This document shows, piece by piece, positions 22,344 to 30,701 of a DNA stretch of 64,000 bases. Origin of the DNA: Chryseobacterium gregarium DSM 19109 (GTDB taxonomy: Bacteria > Bacteroidota > Bacteroidia > Flavobacteriales > Weeksellaceae); NCBI RefSeq assembly GCF_000430845.1, contig NZ_AUMU01000001.1, positions 186,001-250,000 of the forward strand, in the 5' to 3' direction. The position numbers and the translations under genes were made by a program. Numbering within the stretch: position 1 is the stretch's first letter; each line of letters begins with the position of its first letter. Below the pieces are notes generated by a model. The model saw nothing but the letters and a program-made list of their open reading frames with translations, was not told the origin of the DNA and ran no database searches.

Positions 22344-24941
22344 TTAGAACGGATATCCGAATGCAATATTTAAAGTCGGTTTGAACGGCTGGAAATCTTT
22401 CAGCCTCCAACGGTCGCCTTCCGGTTTGTTCGGATCATACATTTTATAGGCCAGGTCTACTCTTAATGTAATATAGGCCACATTTACCCTTAATCCGAAT
22501 CCGCTGCCGACGCCCATCTGCCTTATAAACCTGTTGAATTTAAACTCATTTCCGTATCCTTCATTGTCATTATTCAGGCTCCACGTATTTCCGATATCTG
22601 TGAAAATTGCTCCTTCATACATATCGCTGAAAGGAACCCTGAACTCAATGTTCGTCGTTAATTTCATATTCTCCGTCTGATAAGTACGCACCCTTTCATC
22701 GATCTGTGAATCCCCGGGTCCAAGTCCTCCGAAAGCCACCCAGGCTCTGATGTCATTGGATCCGCCGTTAAAATAAGAACGGATCACCGGCATGCTGGAA
22801 GAATTTCCATAAGGAATCCCAAGTCCTAGGAACTGACGGAGAACCAGTGTATTGTTATTAAACTTAAAATATTTTCTTACATCAAAGTCAAATTTTACAA
22901 ACTGGGCATAGGGAACTCCGAAAATCGTCCTTTCCGGGCTTGAAATAATTCCCCCTTCATTTCTTTTCTGATTAAAAATGCTGAATATATTTCCGGCCAG
23001 CTCCACTTTTCCGTTAAAATAGAAAGCGTTCGGATAATTTTTCTTACCGATTTCGTTATAAATAAAATTATATATGAAGGAAGAAATCAGGACATCTTGG
23101 GTCTGCCGGTCTTTATTGACCAGTGTTCCTACAAATGCAATAAAACGGTCAGCCCCTGCCTGATCAAGATTGGAAGCATAATTCATATCCAGCGTAATCA
23201 GTCTGGAAACCTCATCTATACTCAGCTGCCCGGAATGGTACTGCTGGGCAACTGCAGGATTAGATTCAAAATAATTTTTAAAGATATCTTCCTGAATTTC
23301 CTTATCATTTACAAAATAATCATAATATGCATCTTTGTTTTTCGTTAAACTCAATTGCGTATTAAACAGGGTCAGCCTGTGTGAAACCTTATCGTTGACC
23401 GTTGCAAGGTAATTGAGCCCGGTATTGAAATTGATTCTGCCAAGACCTATATTATTCTGTACGGAAGTTCCGAGAACAATTGATGAAGTGGGGCTGTATC
23501 TTTTCGGCAGTAATTTATAGTAATCGAAAGGCAACAGTAATCTCGGGAAGTTAAGTGAAGCCTGGGCAGATAGTTCATAGGCTAAAACCCTGCTGTTGAT
23601 ATCTTTTGTACTTCTGATTGATCCGAATGTTCCGGCAATGCTGGTTGAAAGGTTTTCCGCCCCTCTGAAAATGTTTCTGGTCGTTAAATCCACTGAAGGG
23701 GATACGCCTAAGTTTAAAAGCTGGGAATAATTGATATCCGTACCCAGTTTCAGTTCATATTTCGGCAGTGGCTTCAGGACATACATCACATCAATGATAC
23801 TGTCGTTAGGTGCAGTGCCGCCTCCATATCTTAAAGAATCCCTCGATTTTAAAATGCTGAAATTATTCATCGACAGAAGATTTCTTTTGGTCAGATCAAA
23901 TTTTTTCTGATCATACACCTGCTTATGCCCGACCGTAATGGCTCTCCATATCGCCCGGGAATCATATTGATTATTGATTTTATGAAATCTTATTCCTCTT
24001 AGACTGTCTGTTTTTGTTTTCTTAGGATATTCACCGGTTTCATCTACAATGGCAATATCAATGTTTCCTATAGTGGCTACTTTATACGGAGAGTTTGTGG
24101 AATCTTTATGGATTTCCAGCGTCAGAGGAACCTGTTTTCTGCTCTTAAGGGAATCGGCAACGAAATAGACTTCATCGCCAAGGTTATTAAATTTATAATA
24201 CCCGTAATCCTTCATCAGCTCATTAATTCTTGTCACCTCTTTTTCCAGGACAGTCTGATCCAGGATTTCTCCCTGTTTTACCAGGCTCTCATGAATTTTC
24301 TGCTGGTAGACGTTTTTTACAGCCGGATCTGTTATATTGTAGTAATATTCTTTAATATAGGTCGGATCATTATGGGTAATGAAATAAGTGACTGCCGCTT
24401 TTTTGGAAGCAGAATCCAGGTCATGCTTGAATTTCACTTCAGCATCCCAGTATCCACGGTAAGTTAATCTTTTTTCAATGGATTGTGCCCCTTTTTCAGT
24501 TTTGGTCTGGTCCAATATCACCGGAGCAGAACCCCAGCTGTGGTAAAGCCGGTCAAAAAAAAGACTTTTTCCGACACTGCTCTTCATATTATATTTAACA
24601 AAAAGAGAATCTCTTAATTTTTGATTTCTCAGTTCGTTGGGATAGGTCATGTATTCGTTAAGAATGGTATCGTATTTTGGATTAGCGGCATTATAGAGCC
24701 ATAAACTCAGTGGCATAAAGAGAAACTGCCTTTTATTGGGCTTCTGCTGTACGTAACCTTTTAACTCGCTGTCGAAAAATGCCTTTTTATCTGTAAATTC
24801 AAAATTGTTTTCAACCAGCAGGTAATCGCCGGCCGGAACTTTTTTAGTGGTACTACAAGCATAAATGAGCCCTACAAATGTTGCAAATGATATAATTTTA
24901 TAATACTTTTGAGGAGAATTCTTATAATGCTTACAGCTCAT
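22344..24941 (-). CDS. tamL: TamL-type outer-membrane lipoprotein, BamA/TamA family
   Basis: 865 residues with a signal ending in lipobox IYAC and a POTRA-rich N-terminal half (for example GYWDAEVKFKHDLD). The C-terminal Omp85 barrel starts about 400 and shows YFNGGSNDIRAWVAF near 700 and a terminal LNIAFGYPF strand. Bacteroidota carry this lipidated TamA homologue (TamL), which is thought to insert or export outer-membrane proteins with TamB. No tamB lies in the window. The start codon overlaps the 5' end of the divergent methyltransferase gene by 15 nt. Confidence 0.88.
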   Translation of the reverse strand: MSCKHYKNSPQKYYKIISFATFVGLIYACSTTKKVPAGDYLLVENNFEFTDKKAFFDSELKGYVQQKPNKRQFLFMPLSLWLYNAANPKYDTILNEYMTYPNELRNQKLRDSLFVKYNMKSSVGKSLFFDRLYHSWGSAPVILDQTKTEKGAQSIEKRLTYRGYWDAEVKFKHDLDSASKKAAVTYFITHNDPTYIKEYYYNITDPAVKNVYQQKIHESLVKQGEILDQTVLEKEVTRINELMKDYGYYKFNNLGDEVYFVADSLKSRKQVPLTLEIHKDSTNSPYKVATIGNIDIAIVDETGEYPKKTKTDSLRGIRFHKINNQYDSRAIWRAITVGHKQVYDQKKFDLTKRNLLSMNNFSILKSRDSLRYGGGTAPNDSIIDVMYVLKPLPKYELKLGTDINYSQLLNLGVSPSVDLTTRNIFRGAENLSTSIAGTFGSIRSTKDINSRVLAYELSAQASLNFPRLLLPFDYYKLLPKRYSPTSSIVLGTSVQNNIGLGRINFNTGLNYLATVNDKVSHRLTLFNTQLSLTKNKDAYYDYFVNDKEIQEDIFKNYFESNPAVAQQYHSGQLSIDEVSRLITLDMNYASNLDQAGADRFIAFVGTLVNKDRQTQDVLISSFIYNFIYNEIGKKNYPNAFYFNGKVELAGNIFSIFNQKRNEGGIISSPERTIFGVPYAQFVKFDFDVRKYFKFNNNTLVLRQFLGLGIPYGNSSSMPVIRSYFNGGSNDIRAWVAFGGLGPGDSQIDERVRTYQTENMKLTTNIEFRVPFSDMYEGAIFTDIGNTWSLNNDNEGYGNEFKFNRFIRQMGVGSGFGLRVNVAYITLRVDLAYKMYDPNKPEGDRWRLKDFQPFKPTLNIAFGYPF

Positions 24942-25652
24942 ACAATAAAAGTTTTACAGTCTTTAGATAAAAAGAAGTTCAGGCAAAAATACAATTTGTT
25001 TTTGGTTGAAGGCAACAAAATCATTACTGAACTTCGTAATTCGGATTTTAAAATTAAAGAAATATTTTCTACCGATCCTCAAAAATTGGATCGTGTGGAG
25101 ACACCCGTTATTCATATCTCTGAAAATGAACTGAAAAAAATCAGTTTCCTACAAAACCCTAAAGATTCAGTGGCGTTATGTTACCTGTCGGAAGTGGTAA
25201 AATTTGAAGATAAGAATATCCAATTGGTGCTGGATGGCATTCAGGATCCTGGAAACTTGGGTACAATGATCCGGCTGGCAGATTGGTTCGGAATTGAACA
25301 GATCATCTGCAGCGAAGATACCGTCGATTTTTATAACCCGAAAGTCATTATGGCCAGTATGGGATCATTTACACGGGTGAATATCGTGTATACTGATATA
25401 TCCGAGTATTTATCCGTTACGGAAAATGTAAATATCGGCACCGATATGGAAGGGGAGAATATTTACACCTTCAAAAAGCCGGAAAAAATAAATTTAATTT
25501 TGGGGAATGAAGGGAAAGGGATACGACCGGAAACGGAAAAATTCCTTCAAAAAAGCATTATGATCCCGAGGTTCGGAAAATCTCAGTCTACAGAAAGCCT
25601 TAATGTGTCCATGGCTGCAGGAATCATTTTAGGGCAGCTGTTCTCTGAATGA
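24927..25652 (+). CDS. SpoU/TrmH-family RNA 2'-O-methyltransferase
   Basis: 241 residues. N-terminal substrate-binding domain (about 1-90) and a SPOUT knot domain with LDGIQDPGNLGTMIRLADWF, ILGNEGKGI and STESLNVSMAAGI, the three SpoU motifs that bind S-adenosylmethionine. The target is rRNA or tRNA ribose; RlmB-like rRNA modification is likely but not certain. The start at 24927 has AGGAG at 24912-24916. An upstream in-frame codon at 24909 is less likely. The coding start lies inside the divergent tamL gene. Confidence 0.9.
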   Translation: MLTAHTIKVLQSLDKKKFRQKYNLFLVEGNKIITELRNSDFKIKEIFSTDPQKLDRVETPVIHISENELKKISFLQNPKDSVALCYLSEVVKFEDKNIQLVLDGIQDPGNLGTMIRLADWFGIEQIICSEDTVDFYNPKVIMASMGSFTRVNIVYTDISEYLSVTENVNIGTDMEGENIYTFKKPEKINLILGNEGKGIRPETEKFLQKSIMIPRFGKSQSTESLNVSMAAGIILGQLFSE

Positions 25653-25658
25653 AAGGTA

Positions 25659-25718
25659 TTAGATTTTAGAAGTCAGTTTTAAAAATCAATATAATTTTTG
25701 TTGACTTCTAAAATCTAA
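25659..25718. repeat. Perfect 17-bp inverted repeat between convergent genes
   Basis: TTAGATTTTAGAAGTCA at 25659-25675 is the exact reverse complement of 25702-25718, with a 26-nt AT-rich loop. It begins 7 nt after the methyltransferase stop and ends 9 nt before the stop of the convergent gene. It may act as a bidirectional transcript end or be a dispersed repeat. Confidence 0.7.
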
Positions 25719-25727
25719 ATTTGACTT

Positions 25728-26225
25728 TCAGATTAATTGTTCCATGCTGGAAACACTCTTGTTTTTCTGGTATGTTTCCAGTTTCTTTCTTAAGAATCGA
25801 AGGGCGATAGGGGCAAGATAAATCATTGCCGTACCGAGGACCTTTTTCTTCCAGTTGGCGCTTTTCAGGCTTTTCCTTGCATAGTTTCCTACGATGGCAG
25901 TTACTCCGAGTTTGATCAGGGTGTCAAAAGCGTCACTTTTAAGCGCAGTATTGGCAATGCTCATGGCAGCTTTTTTATTGATCAGTGCATCCTTGATCTC
26001 CGAAGAAATCTGATGGGCAATCACATCTTTTCTCAGAACTACTTTTTCATCGCCGTCTTCATCTACTTTTTCCTGCAGGTACTGATCAGTTAAGCCATTG
26101 GTGAATGCACTCAGGCTTTCTTTCGTATTCTTGAATGTAAGGAGATTCTCCAAACCGTCGATTTCCTCTTTCAACAGCTTTTTCTTTCTTCTTAATTCCT
26201 CTAAACTTTCATACTTTCTGCCCAT
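25728..26225 (-). CDS. Conserved small protein of unknown function (YtxH/holin cluster)
   Basis: 165 residues. N-terminal coiled coil (SLEELRRKKKLLKEEIDGLENLL), a charged centre, then two weakly hydrophobic stretches near 110-150 (FDTLIKLGVTAIVGNYA, LGTAMIYLAPIALRFL), suggesting a membrane-associated protein. I do not recognise a named family. It is 3 nt downstream of the holin-like gene, so the two are co-transcribed. A part in the envelope or stress response is suggested only by this neighbourhood. Confidence 0.6.
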   Translation of the reverse strand: MGRKYESLEELRRKKKLLKEEIDGLENLLTFKNTKESLSAFTNGLTDQYLQEKVDEDGDEKVVLRKDVIAHQISSEIKDALINKKAAMSIANTALKSDAFDTLIKLGVTAIVGNYARKSLKSANWKKKVLGTAMIYLAPIALRFLRKKLETYQKNKSVSSMEQLI

Positions 26226-26228
26226 AGT

Positions 26229-26537
26229 TTAATGATTTAAAAATTTAATGACCTTGTCTGCCACAAAGTTGACCACTCTCTTTTTACACATCATAATAAT
26301 GATCATGATCAGCATATAAAAAGCTGCTACAATCAGGAAGCCGTAAGAATGGTTTCCTAATGCTTCGCCAATAAGGAAGGCAATCCCGAAATTAAAAAGG
26401 ATAATGAAAAAACCAAAGGCCACCAGCATAAGAACGAGGTAGGTAATCATTCCGGCTGAAAGCGAAGATTTTTCCGTAGCTTCTATTTTCAGGAGATCGA
26501 TCCTTTTGGACGCATATTCTTTTAAAGTTTCAATCAT
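26229..26537 (-). CDS. Phage holin-family (YqjE-like) membrane protein
   Basis: 102 residues with two strong hydrophobic segments (ITYLVLMLVAFGFFIILFNFGIAF and SYGFLIVAAFYMLIMIIIMM) after a short charged helix, matching the small integral protein family often labelled phage holin 3_6 or YqjE. No phage genes are nearby, so lysis is unlikely; YqjE-like proteins go with stress-induced membrane proteins. It is coupled to the 165-residue gene downstream. Confidence 0.75.
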   Translation of the reverse strand: MIETLKEYASKRIDLLKIEATEKSSLSAGMITYLVLMLVAFGFFIILFNFGIAFLIGEALGNHSYGFLIVAAFYMLIMIIIMMCKKRVVNFVADKVIKFLNH

Positions 26538-26552
26538 TGTTTTTCTTTAAAG

Positions 26553-26589
26553 TTATAAAAAAAGGAACTTTTATTTATAAAGTTCCTTT
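26553..26589 (-). terminator. Terminator after the YtxH gene
   Basis: AAAGGAACTTT (26561-26571) and AAAGTTCCTTT (26579-26589) form a perfect 11-bp stem with a 7-nt loop, followed by a T-run on the reverse strand. It separates YtxH from the holin-like gene, so read-through or a second promoter must serve the latter. Confidence 0.85.
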
Positions 26590-26612
26590 GCATAATTTAT
26601 CTAGATAAATTA

Positions 26613-26957
26613 TTATTTTAAATCATTCAGTTCAGATTCTACATTTTTAACTACATCTGCAGTTTTTGAGACGATCTGATCTTTGTATTTATCATATCCG
26701 TCTTTTACTGTGTTAGCTACACTGCTGGCAGTTTCTTTAAAAGTTGAAGAAATGTTTCCGTACTGATCTTTTACTTTTTCAGAAACTTCTCCGTACTTGT
26801 TTTTAGCCTGATCTTTAAGATCGCCCGCCTTGTCTTTAATTTTTTTTCTTGTTTCTTTACCTTCTTCCGGAGCATAAAGCATTCCTAAAATAACACCTGC
26901 TGCGGCTCCTGCAAGAAGTCCTGCCAAAACACCTGCTGTATTGTTTTTCTTAGACAT
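26613..26957 (-). CDS. YtxH domain protein
   Basis: 114 residues. One N-terminal glycine/alanine-rich membrane helix (GVLAGLLAGAAAGVILGMLY) followed by APEEGKETRKKIKDKA, the YtxH signature, then a long amphipathic helix rich in Lys, Asp and Ser. YtxH proteins are general stress proteins in Bacillus and are widespread in Bacteroidota; function is unknown. It is upstream of a holin-like gene but ends at its own strong terminator. Confidence 0.87.
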   Translation of the reverse strand: MSKKNNTAGVLAGLLAGAAAGVILGMLYAPEEGKETRKKIKDKAGDLKDQAKNKYGEVSEKVKDQYGNISSTFKETASSVANTVKDGYDKYKDQIVSKTADVVKNVESELNDLK

Positions 26958-27052
26958 TTTCGTTTTTTTTAATAGTTAATAAATATTAGCTTTTACTTGT
27001 GATGAAATGTACAATTAACATACCAAAAGCAGTTGTGACACTATAAAAAATG

Positions 27053-27727
27053 TCAAATATTATCTATGTATGACAAAATGCGGTCAATAGTTTCTTTTTT
27101 GTCAATAGAAGTATTGTCAATAACGATGGCATCATCGGCCTGTTTTAACGGAGCTATCTCACGCTCACTGTCAATCTTATCGCGTATCATCAGGTTTTGT
27201 TTCACCTGCTGTTCATCGGCTTCAATGCCGAGACTGATGAGTTCCTGATACCGCCTTTTTGTTCTTTCGTCTATGCTGGCTGTCATAAAAAATTTATAAT
27301 CGGCATCAGGTAATACCACTGTCCCAATGTCACGCCCGTCCATTATAATACCGCCATTTTCTGCCAAGGCACGCTGATACCGGAGTAAAAAATCCCGTAC
27401 TTCTTTCTGTTTGGCAATAAAGCTTACATTTTCAGAAACCTCATTCGTTCTGATGGCTTTTGAAATATCGATATGATTAAGAAAAAGGATCAGTTCGCCA
27501 TGGTTGTTTCTAAATTCGAGATCGATCTGATCAAATGATGAAAATAACCTATTAAGGTCGATCATACCATTCTGATCAAGGCAGTTCTGGAGTGCAAACC
27601 AAGTTACGCCTCTGTAAAGCGCACCCGTATCCAAATGAATAAGTCCAAGTTTTTCGGCAATGATTTTGGAGATGGAGCTTTTTCCGGTGGAGGAGTAGCC
27701 GTCGATTGCTATAACAGGTTTTTTCAT
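27053..27727 (-). CDS. cmk: Cytidylate kinase
   Basis: Phosphorylates CMP and dCMP with ATP in pyrimidine salvage. The 224 residues have the P-loop GYSSTGKSS (9-17), LDTGALYRG nucleotide motif near 34, IMDGRDIGTVV near 130 and the lid RDKIDSEREIAPL near 182. Length fits type-1 bacterial Cmk. It follows porQ on the same strand, an order also known from other Bacteroidota. A weak hairpin lies between them. Confidence 0.97.
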   Translation of the reverse strand: MKKPVIAIDGYSSTGKSSISKIIAEKLGLIHLDTGALYRGVTWFALQNCLDQNGMIDLNRLFSSFDQIDLEFRNNHGELILFLNHIDISKAIRTNEVSENVSFIAKQKEVRDFLLRYQRALAENGGIIMDGRDIGTVVLPDADYKFFMTASIDERTKRRYQELISLGIEADEQQVKQNLMIRDKIDSEREIAPLKQADDAIVIDNTSIDKKETIDRILSYIDNI

Positions 27728-27766
27728 ACTGCAAATTTCAAAGAATTTTTCTTAAAAATCAAGAAA

Positions 27767-27786
27767 CCTTAAGAAAATTCTTAAGG
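27767..27786 (-). terminator. Possible weak terminator between porQ and cmk
   Basis: CCTTAAGA and TCTTAAGG form an 8-bp stem with a 4-nt loop. The following reverse-strand tract is only moderately T-rich (GTTTCTTGATTTTT), so partial termination is as likely as full. Confidence 0.4.
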
Positions 27787-27818
27787 TCCTTTTATTTTGA
27801 TATATTTTATGATGTAAA

Positions 27819-28811
27819 TTATTCGCCGGCATGGCTGGTAAGATCTACCGAAACCCCGATTTGATTGACATTTGAAGAATTGTGATACCGTACATGGGCA
27901 TAATCTACACGGAACCTTGAAATTTTAATTCCGAATCCTGCAGAAAGGCCTGAGAAGTTCCTCTGGTCTGCCACCGCAAGTTCATTTCCTCTTTTCACAT
28001 TATATCCTAATCTGATATTGAATCCTTTTTCAGGGAATAGTTCGGCACCCAGGGAAAAGTGATCGGCAATTTTTCTGCCTGCATTCACTTCCTGACCGTT
28101 TACATTATATGGAGATGAAATGTCAAACTCCTGTAAATCATGAGCCGTGACCGTAATGGCTAACGGAATGGCTTTTAAAGTTCTAGTATATCCTATATCT
28201 ACCCGGAACGGAAGGTTTTCCCTTGTCCCGTTGAAAGATTTGAACTGATAACCGAAATTCCTGAACACCAGAGAAGCTGTTTCCTTATTTTTCCTGTTAT
28301 GGTAAGTAACGCCTGCATTTCCTGAAACGGCAGAAGACGTATAGCTGTCGATTTTTGACGTAATGAAATTCAATCCTCCGCCGATGGTCCAGTCTTCCTC
28401 GAACTGATAGGCATATCCGGCTCCGATCGCTACATCAGAAGCGTTAAAGGTTCCGTTTTCAAAACCGCTTTCATCAGTTCTGGGAATATCTCCATAGCTC
28501 ATGTACCTCGCATTGATCGTAGCCATGTGGCCGTTATCAAAATCTTTGGCATAAGCAATCGTCCCGTATTTAGAATCAGCAAGATATGCTGTGGCATTTA
28601 AAGAAAGCTGGTTATCAGAATCTTTATTTAACAAAGAGGGGTTTGCAATGGCAAAGGATACATCATGATCTCTTATAGAAATTGCATCACCGCCTAAAGC
28701 AGCCTGTCTGGCAGATACAGGAAGATTTAAAAACGGAAAAACGTTTGTTCCTGTTTGTGCATAAGAAACAATTCCTGACAGAAATAATGAAAAAATGACA
28801 ATTTTCTTCAA
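27819..28811 (-). CDS. porQ: Type IX secretion system protein PorQ
   Basis: 330 residues with signal peptide MKKIVIFSLFLSGIVSYAQ. The remainder is an outer-membrane barrel of the PorV/PorQ kind: NVFPFLNLPVSARQAALGG, then repeated amphipathic strands ending QIGVSVDLTSHAGE. In Porphyromonas PorQ is needed for type IX secretion, the Bacteroidota system that exports CTD-tagged proteins. The start codon is TTG at 28811, which puts the signal peptide right behind it. Next to cmk, as in related genomes. Confidence 0.88.
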   Translation of the reverse strand: MKKIVIFSLFLSGIVSYAQTGTNVFPFLNLPVSARQAALGGDAISIRDHDVSFAIANPSLLNKDSDNQLSLNATAYLADSKYGTIAYAKDFDNGHMATINARYMSYGDIPRTDESGFENGTFNASDVAIGAGYAYQFEEDWTIGGGLNFITSKIDSYTSSAVSGNAGVTYHNRKNKETASLVFRNFGYQFKSFNGTRENLPFRVDIGYTRTLKAIPLAITVTAHDLQEFDISSPYNVNGQEVNAGRKIADHFSLGAELFPEKGFNIRLGYNVKRGNELAVADQRNFSGLSAGFGIKISRFRVDYAHVRYHNSSNVNQIGVSVDLTSHAGE

Positions 28812-28829
28812 CTCAGTTTATTAGTAATG

Positions 28830-28837
28830 CAAAAATA
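28830..28837 (-). promoter_or_regulatory. -7 promoter element for porQ
   Basis: TATTTTTG on the reverse strand fits TANNTTTG, 19 nt upstream of the porQ start, giving a short leader. Confidence 0.45.
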
Positions 28838-28936
28838 ATCCTTTTTCGTACTTTTCAAAATATTTCTCACATTATTTATCATTAAATATTTTAATCCCTG
28901 TCAATGTATCCTTTATTTTAAGTCTGTATATGATTT

Positions 28937-28974
28937 TTATTTATAATAAAAAAGTCATTTTTTATTATAAATAA
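28937..28974. repeat. 17-bp perfect AT-rich hairpin
   Basis: TTATTTATAATAAAAAA (28937-28953) is the exact reverse complement of 28958-28974 with a GTCA loop. It lies in a divergent spacer, where a terminator is not expected, about 100 nt upstream of the porQ promoter and 230 nt upstream of the pyrH promoter. Confidence 0.7.
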
Positions 28975-29205
28975 GGATTTTAAATAGTGATAATCAATTA
29001 TTTATTTGTTTTTTTTTGAAAGTAAATTGCCGGAGATTACCTGATGATTTTAATATAGAACAGGAAAGAAATATTCCGCCTCTGAAAAAGACAAAAAAAT
29101 CCATACTATTATTCGAAAAGTATATTATAAGCCCAAACTTTTAATATTGAAAGGGGCTGTTCTTAAAATTTATGATCGATATGTAAAAGCAATATTATTA
29201 ATGAT

Positions 29206-29213
29206 TATATTTG
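29206..29213 (+). promoter_or_regulatory. -7 promoter element for pyrH
   Basis: TATATTTG fits TANNTTTG. It excludes the alternative TTG start at 29211, which would overlap it, and supports the ATG at 29268. Confidence 0.55.
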
Positions 29214-29267
29214 CAAAGTCAAATTCTACAGGAAAATGACACAGCTAAAAGTTATTTAAAAATTAAA

Positions 29268-29975
29268 ATGAAATATAAAAGAATCCTTCTCAAACTTAGT
29301 GGTGAAGCCTTAATGGGGAATAGACAATACGGTATTGACAACGAAAGGCTACAGGAATATGCAACTGAGATCAAAAAAGCAGTGGATAAAGGCTGTGAAG
29401 TCGCCATTGTAATCGGAGGAGGAAATATTTTCCGTGGTGTTGCGGGTGCTGCTAAGGGAATGGACAGGGTACAGGGTGACTATATGGGCATGCTGGCAAC
29501 AGTAATCAACGGAATGGCTTTGCAGGGCGCTTTGGAAGATGTAGGCATCAGGACAAGACTTCAGTCTGCTATTGAAATGGATAAAGTAGCCGAGCCTTTC
29601 ATCAAAAGGAGAGCCGTAAGACATCTTGAAAAGGGCAGGGTGGTTATTTTCGGTGCCGGAACCGGGAATCCTTATTTTACAACCGATACAGCAGCCACTT
29701 TAAGAGCTATCGAGATCGGTGCAGATGTTATTTTAAAAGGAACAAGAGTAGACGGAATTTATGACAGCGACCCTGAAACGAATGCAGATGCCGTAAAATA
29801 CAATTCGCTGTCGTTCGATGAAGTATATGCTAAGAACCTTAAAGTAATGGATATGACCGCTTTTACCCTGAGCCACGAGAATAAGCTGCCTATTATTGTT
29901 TTTGATATGAACAGAATGGGCAATCTGGAAAAAATTATAGACGGAGAAAGTGTTGGTACTTTAGTTGATTTGTAA
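29268..29975 (+). CDS. pyrH: UMP kinase
   Basis: Phosphorylates UMP to UDP as a hexamer regulated by GTP and UTP. The 235 residues start [15 protein letters not shown] and show GGGNIFRG, the [15 protein letters not shown] segment, and [19 protein letters not shown], the UMP and ATP sites. Length matches the family after choosing the ATG at 29268. Upstream of frr by 115 nt, an order common in bacteria. Confidence 0.98.
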   Translation: MKYKRILLKLSGEALMGNRQYGIDNERLQEYATEIKKAVDKGCEVAIVIGGGNIFRGVAGAAKGMDRVQGDYMGMLATVINGMALQGALEDVGIRTRLQSAIEMDKVAEPFIKRRAVRHLEKGRVVIFGAGTGNPYFTTDTAATLRAIEIGADVILKGTRVDGIYDSDPETNADAVKYNSLSFDEVYAKNLKVMDMTAFTLSHENKLPIIVFDMNRMGNLEKIIDGESVGTLVDL

Positions 29976-30090
29976 TTTCAGGCATTTGGTACCAGGATTT
30001 AGGAATTAGTCTCATTAAGAGATTCAGAAATTCAAAAATACGGATACCGATTATTTATAAATGTGCAATTTATCAAATTTTTATTATATA

Positions 30091-30645
30091 ATGGAAGAAT
30101 TAGATCTTATAGTAGAGTCTGTAAAAGACGACATGGAAGCAGCCGTTAAGCACCTGGATCATGCATTTCAGAGAATCAGGGCGGGACGTGCGTCTACGAA
30201 TATGGTTCAGGATGTCATGGTGGAATATTACGGATCATTGACTCCCATCAACCAGGTTGCCAATGTATCTGTTCCGGATGCGATGACGATTTCTATTCAA
30301 CCTTGGGATTCTAAAGCGATTAATGATATCGAAAAAGCCATCATCAATTCAAATTTAGGGTTTGCCCCTTCTAACAACGGAATCAATATTATCCTTAATG
30401 TCCCGCCTTTGACGGAAGAACGAAGAAGAGAGCTGGCAAAGCAGGCTAAAGGTGAAACTGAGGATACAAAAGTTGTGATAAGAAATGCAAGACAGAACGG
30501 CATTAAAGAACTTAAAAAGCTGGACGGTGTTTCCGAAGATCTTATTAAGGGAGTGGAAGCAGACATTCAAACTCTTACGGATAAATATGTGAAAGCTTGT
30601 GACGATCATCTTAAAGTAAAAGAAGCTGAAATTATGAAAGTATAA
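30091..30645 (+). CDS. frr: Ribosome recycling factor
   Basis: Splits post-termination ribosomes with EF-G. The 184 residues fit the family length when started at ATG 30091 (MEELDLIVESVKDDM). The two-domain hallmark RAGRASTNMVQDVMVEYYG, PINQVANVSVPDAMTISIQPWD and the C-terminal coiled helix are clear. It follows pyrH, and a bidirectional terminator follows 22 nt later. Confidence 0.98.
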   Translation: MEELDLIVESVKDDMEAAVKHLDHAFQRIRAGRASTNMVQDVMVEYYGSLTPINQVANVSVPDAMTISIQPWDSKAINDIEKAIINSNLGFAPSNNGINIILNVPPLTEERRRELAKQAKGETEDTKVVIRNARQNGIKELKKLDGVSEDLIKGVEADIQTLTDKYVKACDDHLKVKEAEIMKV

Positions 30646-30666
30646 TGTTCAGTTTTTACAATATAA

Positions 30667-30697
30667 AAAATCGGCTTTTTTTTCAGAAGCCGATTTT
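30667..30697. terminator. Bidirectional terminator between frr and the next gene
   Basis: AAAATCGGCTT (30667-30677) and AAGCCGATTTT (30687-30697) form an 11-bp stem. T-rich tails occur on both strands, serving frr and the convergent lipoprotein gene. Confidence 0.85.
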
Positions 30698-30701
30698 ATT
30701 T

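Larger units (their letters stand above)
28812..29267. other. Gene-free stretch between divergent porQ and pyrH
   Basis: AT-rich spacer with no supported reading frame. It contains the porQ -7 box, a long perfect hairpin at 28937-28974, and the pyrH -7 box at 29206-29213. Confidence 0.6.

Noticed and set aside
26229-26537. Prophage remnant suggested by a holin-family gene
   Set aside because: No other phage genes are present; YqjE/holin-like proteins are common in chromosomal stress clusters.
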